This document shows positions 24,222 through 33,064 of a stretch of DNA of 64,000 bases, in pieces (position 1 is the first letter of the stretch; each line of letters opens with the position of its first letter). The stretch is from Marinibacterium anthonyi (GTDB lineage: Bacteria; Pseudomonadota; Alphaproteobacteria; Rhodobacterales; Rhodobacteraceae). A model generated the notes under the pieces. It was not told where the DNA came from, searched no databases, and saw only the letters and a program-made list of their open reading frames with translations. The stretch lies in the NCBI GenBank assembly GCA_003217735.2, contig CP031588.1, positions 62,001 to 126,000 on the forward strand, in the 5' to 3' direction. The position numbers and the translations under genes were made by a program.

Positions 24222-24785
24222 ATGTCCCGAATTGAAACGGACCATCACGACGGCACGTCCGACGCGACGCCCGGCGGCTACGAGGCGCAGCGCCGCCCCG
24301 GCGAGCTGGTCTTCGGCGCGCTGATGGTGATCGGCAGTCTTGTCCTGCTGTGGAACGCCTATGGCATCTCCGGGTTCGAGGCACTTTCGGCGCCCGGCTC
24401 GGTGCCGATGGCGACTACCGCCGTCATGGTGATCACCTCGGTCATCATCTTTCTGCACGACCTGCGCCTGCCGCGCGTGGCGGGCGAAACCGTGGCGCGC
24501 GACATCCTGCCCGGCGTGGTGGTGATCATCGCGCTACTGCTCGTTGCCTACGGGTTCTTGCTGCGGCCGCTCGGCTTTCTGCCGACCTCGGCGCTCTTTC
24601 TCATCGTGTCGCTGAAGCTGCTGGCGCGGCGCGGCTGGCTCTGGACCGTGTCCATCTCGGTCGGCAGCCTCGTGCTGATCTGGGTTATCTTCCGCATCAT
24701 CTTCACCGTGCTGATGCCCGCCGGCATCGTGCCCGAGGCCGAGCTGATCCAGACCTTCCGCAACCTCTTTTCCGGAGGCCAGTGA
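24222..24785 (+). CDS. Tripartite tricarboxylate transporter small membrane subunit (TctB family)
   Basis: 187 residues with a polar N-terminus of about 30 residues and four membrane spans (starting LVFGALMVIGSLVLLW, AVMVITSVIIFL, ILPGVVVIIALLLVAYGF and LVLIWVIFRIIFTVLM). TctB proteins are poorly conserved, but size, topology and place between tctC and tctA make the call secure. The stop overlaps the tctA start (TGATG at 24783-24787). Confidence 0.9.
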   Translation: MSRIETDHHDGTSDATPGGYEAQRRPGELVFGALMVIGSLVLLWNAYGISGFEALSAPGSVPMATTAVMVITSVIIFLHDLRLPRVAGETVARDILPGVVVIIALLLVAYGFLLRPLGFLPTSALFLIVSLKLLARRGWLWTVSISVGSLVLIWVIFRIIFTVLMPAGIVPEAELIQTFRNLFSGGQ

Positions 24786-26305
24786 TGGAAACGCTTCTTG
24801 CCTTCCTGACCGTCTTCACCCAGCCAGAGCTACTGCTGCTCGTGGGCCTCGGCACCTTCGCGGGAGTCTACGTCGGCGCCATCCCGGGGCTTTCGGTGAC
24901 CATGGCGGTCTCGATCCTCATTTCCTTCACCTTCTCTTGGGACGTCTACCCGGCCATCTCGCTGATGATCGGCATCTTCATGGGCGGCGTCTACGGTGGC
25001 TCGCGCACGGCGATCCTGCTCAACATCCCCGGTGCGCCCTCGGCGATCGCCACGGCGCTCGACGGGTATCCCATGGCGCAGCGCGGCGAGGCGGGCACGG
25101 CGATCGGCGTCACCACCGTCATGTCATTCTTCGGCGGCTTTCTCGGAATCGCGGTGCTGGCTCTGGCGGCGCCTGTCGTCTCGGACTTTGCGCTGAAGTT
25201 CCAGCCTCGCGACTACATGCTCCTTGCGGTCCTCGGCATTCTTCTGGTCGGCTCGCTGTCGTCGGGCAGCCTGGTGAAGGGCATCTTCGCCGGCGCCCTG
25301 GGCATCGCCATCGGCGCGGTGGGTCGCGACCCGCTGACCTTCACCGAACGGTTCACCTTCGATCTGTCGATAATGCAGAGCGGCATCAGCTTCATCGCGG
25401 TGATGATCGGTATGTTCGGCGTCTCCGAGGCGCTGATGCAGCTGCACCATGTAGACAAGACGGCGGTGCGGCAGAAAATCACACGCATCGTTCCCTCCTT
25501 CGGGACCATCCGCAAGCATTTGCCCCTGTCGCTGCAGACCTCCACCATCGGCGTGATCATCGGCGCGCTTCCCGGCACCGGCGGGGACATCGCGGCGCTG
25601 ATGGCCTATGATCATGCCAAGCGCGTGACGAAAAAGCCCGAGCGGCCCTTCGGGCAGGGGGCCATGGAGGGGCTTGTCGCGCCGGAAACCGCCAACAATG
25701 CGGCCGTCGGCGGCGCCTTCATCCCGATGATGACGCTGGGCATCCCCGGCGACGCGGTGACCGCGATCATGATCGGCGCGCTGTTCATCCACGGGCTGAA
25801 CCCCGGGCCAATGCTGATGATCGATCAGCCGGACATGTTCTGGTTCATCGTTGGCGCGCTGGTCTCCGCCAACTTCTTCATGCTGCTCTTCGGCCTGACG
25901 GGCATCAAGCTCTTCACCAAGATCGTCGAAATGCCGCGGGCCGTGTTGATCCCGCTGATCATGCTGCTGTCGATCGTCGGCGCCTATGCGGTGAACAACT
26001 CGATCACCGACGTCTACTGGATGCTGGGCTTCGGCTTCTTCGGCTACTTCATGCGCCACTATGGCTATCCGCTGGGGCCGGTGATCCTCGGGGTGATCCT
26101 GTCGCGACTGCTCGACGACAACTGGCGGCGGGCGATCATCTCGGAGCGCGAGGATCTCGGACGGTTCTTCCATGGCATCGTCACCAGCCCGCTGTCGCTT
26201 GTGCTCTTCATCGCAGTTATCCTGATCTTCGTGTCGCAGACGCCGCTCTGGGCCCGCGCCAAGAAAAAACTGCTGGGCGATCCGGCGGAAGAGGGGACAC
26301 TATGA
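24785..26305 (+). CDS. Tripartite tricarboxylate transporter large membrane subunit (TctA family)
   Basis: 506 residues from ATG 24785, coupled to the tctB stop. The family signature GAIPGLSVTMAVSILISFTF is near residue 32 and its inverted-repeat partner IGALPGTGGDIAALMAYDHA near residue 260; TLGIPGDAVTAIMIGAL is also typical. About 12 membrane spans. It is the channel-forming subunit for sodium- or proton-driven uptake of a carboxylate. Given AroE-like and QuiC-like genes downstream, shikimate, quinate or a related ring acid is a reasonable candidate cargo. Confidence 0.93.
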   Translation: METLLAFLTVFTQPELLLLVGLGTFAGVYVGAIPGLSVTMAVSILISFTFSWDVYPAISLMIGIFMGGVYGGSRTAILLNIPGAPSAIATALDGYPMAQRGEAGTAIGVTTVMSFFGGFLGIAVLALAAPVVSDFALKFQPRDYMLLAVLGILLVGSLSSGSLVKGIFAGALGIAIGAVGRDPLTFTERFTFDLSIMQSGISFIAVMIGMFGVSEALMQLHHVDKTAVRQKITRIVPSFGTIRKHLPLSLQTSTIGVIIGALPGTGGDIAALMAYDHAKRVTKKPERPFGQGAMEGLVAPETANNAAVGGAFIPMMTLGIPGDAVTAIMIGALFIHGLNPGPMLMIDQPDMFWFIVGALVSANFFMLLFGLTGIKLFTKIVEMPRAVLIPLIMLLSIVGAYAVNNSITDVYWMLGFGFFGYFMRHYGYPLGPVILGVILSRLLDDNWRRAIISEREDLGRFFHGIVTSPLSLVLFIAVILIFVSQTPLWARAKKKLLGDPAEEGTL

Positions 26306-27153
26306 GCACGACCGGCACGCTCCGCCTCGGACTGATCGGCGACAATATCGCCCGCTCGCGGTCGCCGCTGCTGCACCGGCTGGCCGGTGGCCAGAACGGC
26401 GTCGAAGTGACCTATGAGCGGCTGGTGCCGAAGGACATGGCGCGCAGCTTCGACGAGATCTTCGAAGTCTGCGAGGGCGAGGGCTACCGCGGCATCAACG
26501 TGACCTATCCCTACAAGGAAATCGCCGCGAAAAAGGTCGAGGTGGACGATCCGCTGGTGCGCGCCGTGGGGGCGGTCAATACCGTGATCTTCGGCGGGGC
26601 GCGGCCCAAGGGGTTCAACACCGACTATTCCGGCTTTATGGCGGCCTATCGGCGGGTGATGGGCGACACGCCCACCGGCACCGTGCTGGTGATCGGCACC
26701 GGCGGCGTCGGGCGGGCGGTGGCCTTCGGGCTGTCAGGGCTGGGAACGCGCAGACTGCGCCTCGTCGACCGCGATCCCGCCAAGGCCGAGGCGCTGGCCG
26801 AGGCGCTGAAATCCGTCGCGCCTGACATGGAGATCAGCATCTGGCTCAGCGCCGAGAAGGCAGCCGAAGGCTGCAGCGGGCTGATCAACTGCACCCCCGT
26901 GGGCATGGTCGGCTACGAGGGCACGCCGCTCGCGCCAGAGGCCATGACCGGCGCCGTCTGGGTCTTCGACGCAGTCTACACACCGGTGGACACGCAGTTC
27001 CTGCAGGATGCCGCCGCCGCGGGGCTGAAGGTGATTTCGGGCTGGGAGCTCTACTTCTATCAGGGCGTCCACGCCTGGAAGCTGTTTTCCGGCCTGGGAC
27101 TGGACGACGCGGCCCTGCGCAAGTCGCTTGTCGACATGGGAGATGCCGAATGA
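26302..27153 (+). CDS. Shikimate/quinate dehydrogenase family (AroE-like)
   Basis: 283 residues. The catalytic lysine lies in NVTYPYKE near residue 68, the substrate Asp in FNTDYSGF near 104, the NAD(P) loop in GTGGVGRAVAFGL near 130, and NCTPVGM and YQGVHAWKLF complete the fold. It begins inside the tctA stop (four-base overlap), so it is part of the transporter operon and catabolic rather than the housekeeping biosynthetic aroE. It would interconvert shikimate or quinate with the 3-dehydro acid. The usual next enzyme, QuiC, is present only as a pseudogene four bases downstream. Confidence 0.9.
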   Translation: MSTTGTLRLGLIGDNIARSRSPLLHRLAGGQNGVEVTYERLVPKDMARSFDEIFEVCEGEGYRGINVTYPYKEIAAKKVEVDDPLVRAVGAVNTVIFGGARPKGFNTDYSGFMAAYRRVMGDTPTGTVLVIGTGGVGRAVAFGLSGLGTRRLRLVDRDPAKAEALAEALKSVAPDMEISIWLSAEKAAEGCSGLINCTPVGMVGYEGTPLAPEAMTGAVWVFDAVYTPVDTQFLQDAAAAGLKVISGWELYFYQGVHAWKLFSGLGLDDAALRKSLVDMGDAE

Positions 27154-27945
27154 AAACCTGCATCGCAACGGTCTTGATCTAGGGCAGGCTCTCCGAGAAG
27201 CTCGAGGCGATCTTGGCGGCGGGCTTCGACGGTATCGTGATCTTCGAGCAGGATTTCATCACCGACAGCGGCAGCGCCCGCGACGTCGGTAACCGCATCC
27301 GCGACCACGGGTTGTCGATCGACCTCTTCCAGCCCTTCCGCGATTTCGAGGGGCTGCCCGTCATCCGCCGCACCAGCCGATCGAAGGCACCGCCTTCGTC
27401 AATTCGCGACGCGCGGCGCCGAGGCGGACAAGCTGCGTGCACAGCTCGCGGCGCTCGGCTTTGCCGAGACCGGTCGCCACGTCGCCAAGGCCATCACCCT
27501 CTGGCAGCAGGGCGACATCCGCCTCGTGGTGAACGAGGAAGAGGGCGATGTCGCCGGCTCCGCCTGCAACATGCATGGCACTTCGGTCTGCGATGTCGGC
27601 ATCACCGTCGGCTCGTCGTCCGAGACGCTGGAGCGCGCCACCTCTTTCGCGCAGGCCCCCGCCGTCGGCCAGCTCGACATTCCCGCAATCCGCGGTCTGG
27701 GCGGCAGCGTGCTGCATTTCCTCGACGCCTCCCACGCCGGAGTCTGGATCGAGGAATTCGGCGCCGGTCGCGACGGCCCGCAGGGTGCCGGGCTGCGCCG
27801 CGTCGATCACATCGCGCAGACCATGACCTACGATGAGATGCTGAGCTGGTCGCTGTTCTCCAGCTCGCTGCTAGACACGGCGAAGGCGCCGATGGTCGAC
27901 GTGATCGATCCTGACGGGCTGGTACGCTCGCAGGCTATAGGAGTC
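27150..27945 (+). pseudogene. Broken 3-dehydroshikimate dehydratase (QuiC-like)
   Basis: The ATG at 27150 overlaps the AroE-like stop. The first frame reads MKTCIATVLI, then an in-frame TAG at 27180-27182, then RLSEKLEAILAAGFDGIVIF and LFQPFRDFEGLP, the N-terminal TIM-barrel of QuiC. A different frame then resumes with ALGFAETGRHVAKAITLWQQ, GDIRLVVNEEEGD, ITVGSSSETLERA and RRVDHIAQTMTYDEMLSWSL, the C-terminal dioxygenase-like domain, and ends at LVRSQAI near 27945. Roughly two thirds of a ~600-residue protein is missing. Internal stop, deletion and frame change show it is inactive. Positions 27946-28065 hold nothing I recognise. Confidence 0.8.
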
Positions 27946-28065
27946 GCAGTTCAGATATCGCTCACAACCCGATCAGCGGTCGCAATGTCCGGCCACCGGA
28001 TGGCGGACAGGAGGCATCAGTGAAGGGCACGAGCACCGAGAGCGAGGCGCTGGGGGTCTAGGTCG

Positions 28066-28575
28066 ATGACCGGCGCGCCCTATCTGGTGATCAACCTGCG
28101 GGCCACCTTCCACGGCATGCTGGCTGGCCGCGCCGAGGCGCAGGAAACGGCGCCGGTGACCACCATGGGCTGGGGCGGCGAATGGGACGACCGCATCGCC
28201 GCCGCCTGTTACATGCCGTTCACCGAAAAGTCCGGCACACCGGTGCAGGTTATCCCCTATTCGACGCCGAAAGTGCTGGCGATGCACGAAGCAGGCACCA
28301 TGGAGGTCGATGTCCTGCTGGGTGCGGGTCTTGATACGCCGATGCTGATCGACAAGGGCGTCGCCGCGCCCATCGACTGGTCCGTCGTCGACAAGGACGC
28401 GCTGACGCCGAACCAGCTGGCCTATGGCGATTACGCCATCGGGGGCAGCACGCTGTCCTACGTGATGGCCTACAACACCCGCCGCTGGCCGGGCGATGAC
28501 CATCCCAAAAGCTGGGCCGATTTCTGGGATGTCGAGAAATTCCCCGGACCGCGGTCGCTGGGCCGATATCCTGCT
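28066..28575 (+). pseudogene. Truncated family-1 (PotD-like) solute-binding protein
   Basis: From about 28135 the frame reads ETAPVTTMGWGGEWDDRIAA, then FTEKSGTPVQVIPYSTPKVL, MEVDVLLGAGLDTPMLIDKG and KSWADFWDVEKFPGPRSL, the N-terminal lobe of a spermidine/putrescine-type binding protein. The signal peptide is replaced by unrelated sequence, and similarity ends near 28565, after which the frame runs on to a stop at 28686. Less than half the protein remains, so it is not functional. No permease or ATPase genes accompany it. Confidence 0.7.
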
Positions 28576-28885
28576 GTCTTCGCCCAAGAACCTGCCGCCG
28601 CAATTCCCCATCGACTGGGGCTGGTCGGCCGAAACCTTCGACACCGGGCAGCGCCGGTTCGAAGAATGGCTGCAGGCCCGACATGATCCAGACCCGTGCC
28701 GGCAGACCGGGGCGGGTCACACTGGCGCGGGTCACACCGGTCGCGGCCTGTCCTTTGCGCCGCCGGGACCCGGATGCACCGGTGCCGCAGGTAATCTTGA
28801 TGGTTTTCGTTGGTGTTCCGGCCTCCGATCTGGTCAAGTTCGCCCGAGTCCCGGCTCGTCAAAACAAGGCTTGAAGGAGCACCCG
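28576..28885. other. Stretch without a recognised gene
   Basis: A short frame here reads ADILLSSPKNLPPQFPIDWG and EEWLQARHD but I cannot assign it to a family. The rest, including the repeated GCGGGTCACAC (28703-28730 region), shows no coding signal I trust. It is probably a further deletion scar between the binding-protein fragment and hupE. GAAGGAG at 28873-28879 is the ribosome site of the next gene. Confidence 0.4.
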
Positions 28886-29482
28886 ATGCGTTCCCGCACT
28901 ATTCCCCTGTTTCTGAGTGTCCTTCTGGCGACCTCGTTGGCCGCCACGGCGTCGCTGGCCCATACAGGGCCGGGATATGGCGGCGGGTTCGGGGCCGGGT
29001 TCGCCCATCCGATCCTGGGTTGGGATCATGTGGCGGCCATGGTGGCCGTGGGCCTTTGGGGCGCCTTCCTGGGCGCACCGGCGATCTGGCTGCTGCCGGT
29101 CGTCTTCCCGCTGGTCATGGCGTTCGGCGCCGTTTTCGGCATCCTGGGCGTTCCGATCCCGGGGGTCGAGACGGGCATCGCGTTGTCCGCCGTCGTTCTG
29201 GGGCTGATGATCGTCTTCGCCGTGCGCCCGCCGCTGTGGGTTGCGGCGACGCTGGTCGGCCTCTTCGCCATCTTCCACGGCTACGCCCATGGCGCCGAAC
29301 TGCCCGAGACGGCCAATGCCTTTGCCTTTGCCCTGGGCTTCGTTCTGGCCACCGGGCTGTTGCACTTGACCGGCATTGCCCTGGGCATGGCGGTCAAGTG
29401 GCCCGCCGGACGTGCGGCGGTGCGCGGGGTGGGGGGCCTGATCTCGCTTGCCGGTGTGGCGTTCCTGACCGGCGTCGCATGA
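28886..29482 (+). CDS. HupE/UreJ-family membrane protein
   Basis: 198 residues. A signal-like N-terminus (MRSRTIPLFLSVLLATSLAA) is followed by the family metal-binding motif FAHPILGWDH near residue 45 and a second histidine cluster FHGYAHGAE near residue 133; about six membrane spans. HupE/UreJ proteins import nickel or related metal ions for hydrogenase, urease or B12 systems. RBS GAAGGAG lies seven bases upstream of the ATG. It overlaps the next hupE-like gene by four bases. No nickel enzyme is encoded nearby, so the metal and purpose are open. Confidence 0.88.
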   Translation: MRSRTIPLFLSVLLATSLAATASLAHTGPGYGGGFGAGFAHPILGWDHVAAMVAVGLWGAFLGAPAIWLLPVVFPLVMAFGAVFGILGVPIPGVETGIALSAVVLGLMIVFAVRPPLWVAATLVGLFAIFHGYAHGAELPETANAFAFALGFVLATGLLHLTGIALGMAVKWPAGRAAVRGVGGLISLAGVAFLTGVA

Positions 29483-30084
29483 GGCCGTCCCTTTGGCGAA
29501 CCGCCGGCCTTCTGGCGGCGGTTCTGCCGGCCCCGGCCTGGGCCCACGGCACCGTGCCGGGATTCGAAGGGTTCTACACCGGGGTCCTGCATCCGTTTTC
29601 GACACCTGCGCAGGTCATGGCCCTGCCGGTGCTGGGCATCCTGATCGGCGCCTTCGACCTGATCCGGGTCCGCCGGGCGCTTGCCGCCTTTGCCGTCTTC
29701 ACCCTGTTGGGCGTTCTCAGCGGCGGCCTTCTGGGCCCCGTCGACAGCGCGCTTTTCGCCGTCGCGGCGGTGGGCGGGGCGCTGGCGGCCTTGGCGCCGG
29801 GGCAGATGATCCCCGTGGCGCTGGTGGCGGCGGCCTGCGGTGGGGCGTTCATCGGCGCGGAATCGATCCCCGATCCGGGCCGCATGCGCGACCGGGTGAT
29901 CATGATCGCCGGCGCGTTGCTAAGCGCCAATATCGTGCTGTTCTACCTGGCCACCGGCGTGAATGCCGCGCTTGAAAGGTTTCCCCGGCCCTGGGTCCGC
30001 ATCGGCTTTCGCATCGGCGCGGCCTGGCTGACGGCGATTTCCATGGTCATGCTGGCGCTGCGCTATGCCCCGCAGCCGGGATAG
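29479..30084 (+). CDS. Second HupE/UreJ-like membrane protein
   Basis: 201 residues, start ATG 29479 overlapping the upstream stop (ATGA). The N-terminal signal-like segment ends PAWAHG, then GVLHPFSTPAQVMALPVLG, a variant of the HupE HPxxGxDH motif in which the last two metal-type residues are absent. About six membrane spans. Tandem HupE and HupE-2 pairs are common in Rhodobacterales; they may form a heteromeric channel. It is convergent with the GntR gene, six bases apart. Confidence 0.82.
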   Translation: MRPSLWRTAGLLAAVLPAPAWAHGTVPGFEGFYTGVLHPFSTPAQVMALPVLGILIGAFDLIRVRRALAAFAVFTLLGVLSGGLLGPVDSALFAVAAVGGALAALAPGQMIPVALVAAACGGAFIGAESIPDPGRMRDRVIMIAGALLSANIVLFYLATGVNAALERFPRPWVRIGFRIGAAWLTAISMVMLALRYAPQPG

Positions 30085-30090
30085 CGCATC

Positions 30091-30819
30091 CTACTGCCGC
30101 CCGCTGCGCCGCAGCGACATGGAATATTCGAACCGGCTGCCGGGGTGCAGGTTCACGCTGATGTAGACCACGCGCGACGCCGACATGTAGCGCCGGACGA
30201 TCTGTAACGCCGGCTCTCCGGCGCGGGCCGACAGCACCCTGGCGGCGTCATCGGGCAGCAGCGTCGGGCGGATGGTCTGGTGCACCTCGTCGACCTCGGC
30301 GCCGTAGTTCTTCGCGATCAGGTCGGCGATCAGCCCGGGATAGGCGGCGATGTCGGGCACGATGGCCGCATAGGTCGGGTCGACGTAATTGTCGGTCCAG
30401 CAGATCGGCGGATCGCCCGATCCGGGCGCGGTTCGGATCACGCTGACATCGATCCAGCGGGTGCCGGGCTTGCAGCCCAAAAGCCCGGCCAGCGACTCGT
30501 CGGCGACGATCTCCCTGACGCCCTGGATCTCGCGGTGGGTGGCTTCGCCGAAATGCGCGAGCCCCTCGATCGACGTGGTCGAGGCGTCGTATTCCGCCGG
30601 TCCGGCCGACACCACGCGGGTGCCCACCCCCTTCTGGCGGGTGATCAGCCCAAGCGACACCAGCCGGTTCAATGCCGCGCGCACGGTCGACCGGCTGAGC
30701 TTGCGCGCCGCCGCCATCTCCAGCTCGGTCGGCAGCAGGGCGCCCACGGGATAGGTGCCTTCGCGAATCTCGCGGATCAGCTCGTCGGACAGTTCGGCGT
30801 AGATCGGTCGGCTGCTCAT
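30091..30819 (-). CDS. GntR-family regulator, HutC/UTRA type
   Basis: 242 residues from ATG 30819, with AGGGAG six bases upstream. The winged helix is at residues 5-70 (SDELIREIREGTYPVGALLP, SRSTVRAALNRLVSLGLI) and the UTRA ligand domain at 90-235. It is divergent from the TRAP operon; twin TGTTCGAACA palindromes in the shared intergenic region (30884-30911) are the probable operators. It likely senses a substrate or intermediate of the tartrate-type pathway and represses uptake and catabolic genes. Confidence 0.93.
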   Translation of the reverse strand: MSSRPIYAELSDELIREIREGTYPVGALLPTELEMAAARKLSRSTVRAALNRLVSLGLITRQKGVGTRVVSAGPAEYDASTTSIEGLAHFGEATHREIQGVREIVADESLAGLLGCKPGTRWIDVSVIRTAPGSGDPPICWTDNYVDPTYAAIVPDIAAYPGLIADLIAKNYGAEVDEVHQTIRPTLLPDDAARVLSARAGEPALQIVRRYMSASRVVYISVNLHPGSRFEYSMSLRRSGRQ

Positions 30820-30857
30820 GTTGATCTCCCTGAGGAATTTGCATCCTGACAGACGGC

Positions 30858-30887
30858 TTGACTCGGGACAATGTGTCCAACTATGTT
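30858..30887 (+). promoter_or_regulatory. Candidate promoter of the TRAP operon
   Basis: TTGACT at 30858-30863 and TATGTT at 30882-30887 with an 18-base spacer. The minus-10 element overlaps the first TGTTCGAACA palindrome, as expected for a repressed promoter. A third small dyad, GGACA-ATG-TGTCC, lies at 30866-30878 inside the spacer. Confidence 0.5.
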
Positions 30888-30913
30888 CGAACATATAACT
30901 TTGTTCGAACATA
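30882..30913. promoter_or_regulatory. Twin GntR operators TGTTCGAACA
   Basis: TATGTTCGAACATA (30882-30895) is a perfect 14-bp palindrome and TTTGTTCGAACATA (30900-30913) is its near copy. The ten-base cores are 18 bases apart and start 36 and 18 bases before the TRAP gene (30930). The divergent GntR gene starts 63 bases to the left. Confidence 0.75.
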
Positions 30914-30929
30914 TCGGGGAGGGGTGCAT

Positions 30930-33038
30930 ATGTCGACGAGTGAGACAACCGCAGTCGTGGATTCAGCCGTCGAGGATGCCGAGAAGTTCGACTTCGGCGC
31001 GACGGTCCGGCACCTGGGGGGCTGGCAGAAGGCGGCGGTTGGCGGGCTTTGCGTGCTGTACGCGCTGTTCCACCTTGCGGTGCTGAACGTCGTGCAGCTG
31101 GATGCCTGGGTGTTCCGGGCCATCCACGTGAACCTGGCCGCCGTGATCGCGTTTGCGCTTTACGCCCCCTTCGGCAAGCACGGGAACAGGATGCCGGTGT
31201 TCGACATGGTCCTGTCGGTCATCGTGCTGGGCTGTGCGGGCTACATCTGGTGGAACCTGGACGGGCTGATCCTGCGCACCGGCGTGCTGATGACGCCGAC
31301 GGACGTGGTCGTGGCCACGCTGGGCATCATCGGCGTGATCGAATTCACCCGGCGCACCGCGGGGCTGGCGCTGCCGATCCTGGCCGGGGTCTTCATCCTT
31401 TACGGCTTCCTCGGCCCCTGGCTGCCCGGTGTCCTGTACCACCGGGGCTACCAGTTCGGCGAATTCACCACCTTCGTCTATTCGATGGAGGGCATCTTTG
31501 GCATCACCACCGCCGCTGCCGCGCTGTACATCGTGCTGTTCGTCCTTTTCGCGTCGTTCCTGCAGGTGTCCAAGGTCGGCGACTTCTTCATGAACCTGGC
31601 CTTCGGCGCCTTCGGCCAGCTGCGCGGCGGACCGGCCAAGGTGTCGCTGTTCGGGTCCGTGCTGTTCGGCATGATCTCGGGGTCGGGCGTCGCGAACGTG
31701 GTGGCGTCGGGCACCTTCACCATCCCGGTGATGAAACGCGTGGGCTACAAGCCCGCCAGCGCCGGCGCGATCGAGGCCGCGGCGTCGACCGGAGGCCAGC
31801 TGACCCCGCCGATCATGGGGGCAGGGGCCTTCATCATGGCCGAGGTCACCGGCATTCCCTACACAACGATCATCGCCGCCGCGCTGATCCCGTGCCTGCT
31901 GTATTACCTGGCCGTCTACATCCACATCGACCTGGAAGCCCGCAAGCAGGGGATCGAGGGTCTGCCCCGGTCCGAACTGCCCAAGTTGCGGCCCATGGCC
32001 CGCGATGCCTTCGTTCTGGCGCCGCTGGCGCTGCTGATCACCTTCCTCTTTGCCGGCTATTCGATCATCTCGGCCGGATCATGGGGGATCGCGACCGCCG
32101 TTCTGGTCATGTTGCAGCAGCGGCTTGACCTGGACAGCCGGGTGCACGCGGTGCCGGTGGTCGTCGTCATCGCATCGGTCGTGTTCCTCCCGAACCTGGC
32201 CGCCAATACCCACGGGATGATCGCCATCGGCGCGGGGCTTGTGACGATCCTGGTGACCGCGCTGATCACCCGGCCAAAGGCGCCGCTGGCCGCCCTGCAC
32301 GGCACGCTGGCCGACATCATCGAAAGCCTGTCGATCGGAAGCCGCCAATGCCTTCAGCTGGCCTCGGTCTGTGCCTGCGCCGGCATCGTTGTCGGTGTCA
32401 TCGGGCTGACCGGGCTGGGCGGGCGGTTCTCGTCGCTGCTGCTGGGCGTGGCGGGGCAAAGCGAGTTCATGGCGCTCATCTTCGCCATGCTGATCTCGCT
32501 GGTGCTGGGTATGGGGATGCCGACGACGGCGGCCTATGCCATCGCCGCATCGGTCGTCGCCCCCGCGTTGCAGCGGATGGGCCTGCCGGTGCTGCCCGTG
32601 CACCTGTTCATCTTCTACTTCGCCGTGATCTCGACCATCACGCCGCCCATCGCGCTGTCGGCCTTTGCCGGGGCGGCATTGGCGGGGGGCGATCCGTGGC
32701 AGACCTCGTTCAAGGCCGTCCGCTATGGGCTGGCCGCCTTCATCGTGCCGTTCCTCTTCATCCACAACCAGGGGGTTCTGCTGGAAGGCACCGTGTTCGA
32801 GATCATCCGCACGACGATCACCGCCGTGTTGGGGGTCTGGGGGCTGGCCACGGCCAGCGAAGGCTGGTTGCGCGGCCGGATGCCCGTGGTCCTGCGCATC
32901 GGGCTGGCGGGGGCGGCGCTGCTGCTGATCGCGGGCGACATCTATACCGACCTTGCCGGCCTGGCGCTCGGAGGAGCGATCGTGGCGCTGCGTGTCATCA
33001 CGTCACGCCACCAGTCCCGTCGGCCGCAAGCCATCTGA
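30930..33038 (+). CDS. TRAP transporter fused permease (DctQ-DctM, TAXI-associated)
   Basis: 702 residues from ATG 30930, with GGGGAGGGG as ribosome site. The first quarter holds four spans of the small DctQ-like domain; the rest is the large DctM domain with GMISGSGVANVVASGTFTIP, TGGQLTPPIMGAGAFIMAEV and LGMGMPTTAAYAIAASVVAP, all diagnostic. Fused permeases of this kind work with TAXI-type binding proteins, one of which is encoded 26 bases downstream. Uptake is sodium or proton driven; the downstream enzymes point to a hydroxy-dicarboxylate such as tartrate. Confidence 0.95.
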   Translation: MSTSETTAVVDSAVEDAEKFDFGATVRHLGGWQKAAVGGLCVLYALFHLAVLNVVQLDAWVFRAIHVNLAAVIAFALYAPFGKHGNRMPVFDMVLSVIVLGCAGYIWWNLDGLILRTGVLMTPTDVVVATLGIIGVIEFTRRTAGLALPILAGVFILYGFLGPWLPGVLYHRGYQFGEFTTFVYSMEGIFGITTAAAALYIVLFVLFASFLQVSKVGDFFMNLAFGAFGQLRGGPAKVSLFGSVLFGMISGSGVANVVASGTFTIPVMKRVGYKPASAGAIEAAASTGGQLTPPIMGAGAFIMAEVTGIPYTTIIAAALIPCLLYYLAVYIHIDLEARKQGIEGLPRSELPKLRPMARDAFVLAPLALLITFLFAGYSIISAGSWGIATAVLVMLQQRLDLDSRVHAVPVVVVIASVVFLPNLAANTHGMIAIGAGLVTILVTALITRPKAPLAALHGTLADIIESLSIGSRQCLQLASVCACAGIVVGVIGLTGLGGRFSSLLLGVAGQSEFMALIFAMLISLVLGMGMPTTAAYAIAASVVAPALQRMGLPVLPVHLFIFYFAVISTITPPIALSAFAGAALAGGDPWQTSFKAVRYGLAAFIVPFLFIHNQGVLLEGTVFEIIRTTITAVLGVWGLATASEGWLRGRMPVVLRIGLAGAALLLIAGDIYTDLAGLALGGAIVALRVITSRHQSRRPQAI

Positions 33039-33064
33039 AAAGACTGATCAAACAGGAGGATATC

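Noticed and set aside
28886-30084. Linking the HupE pair to a nearby nickel enzyme
   Set aside because: No urease, hydrogenase or cobalamin gene is present in the window.
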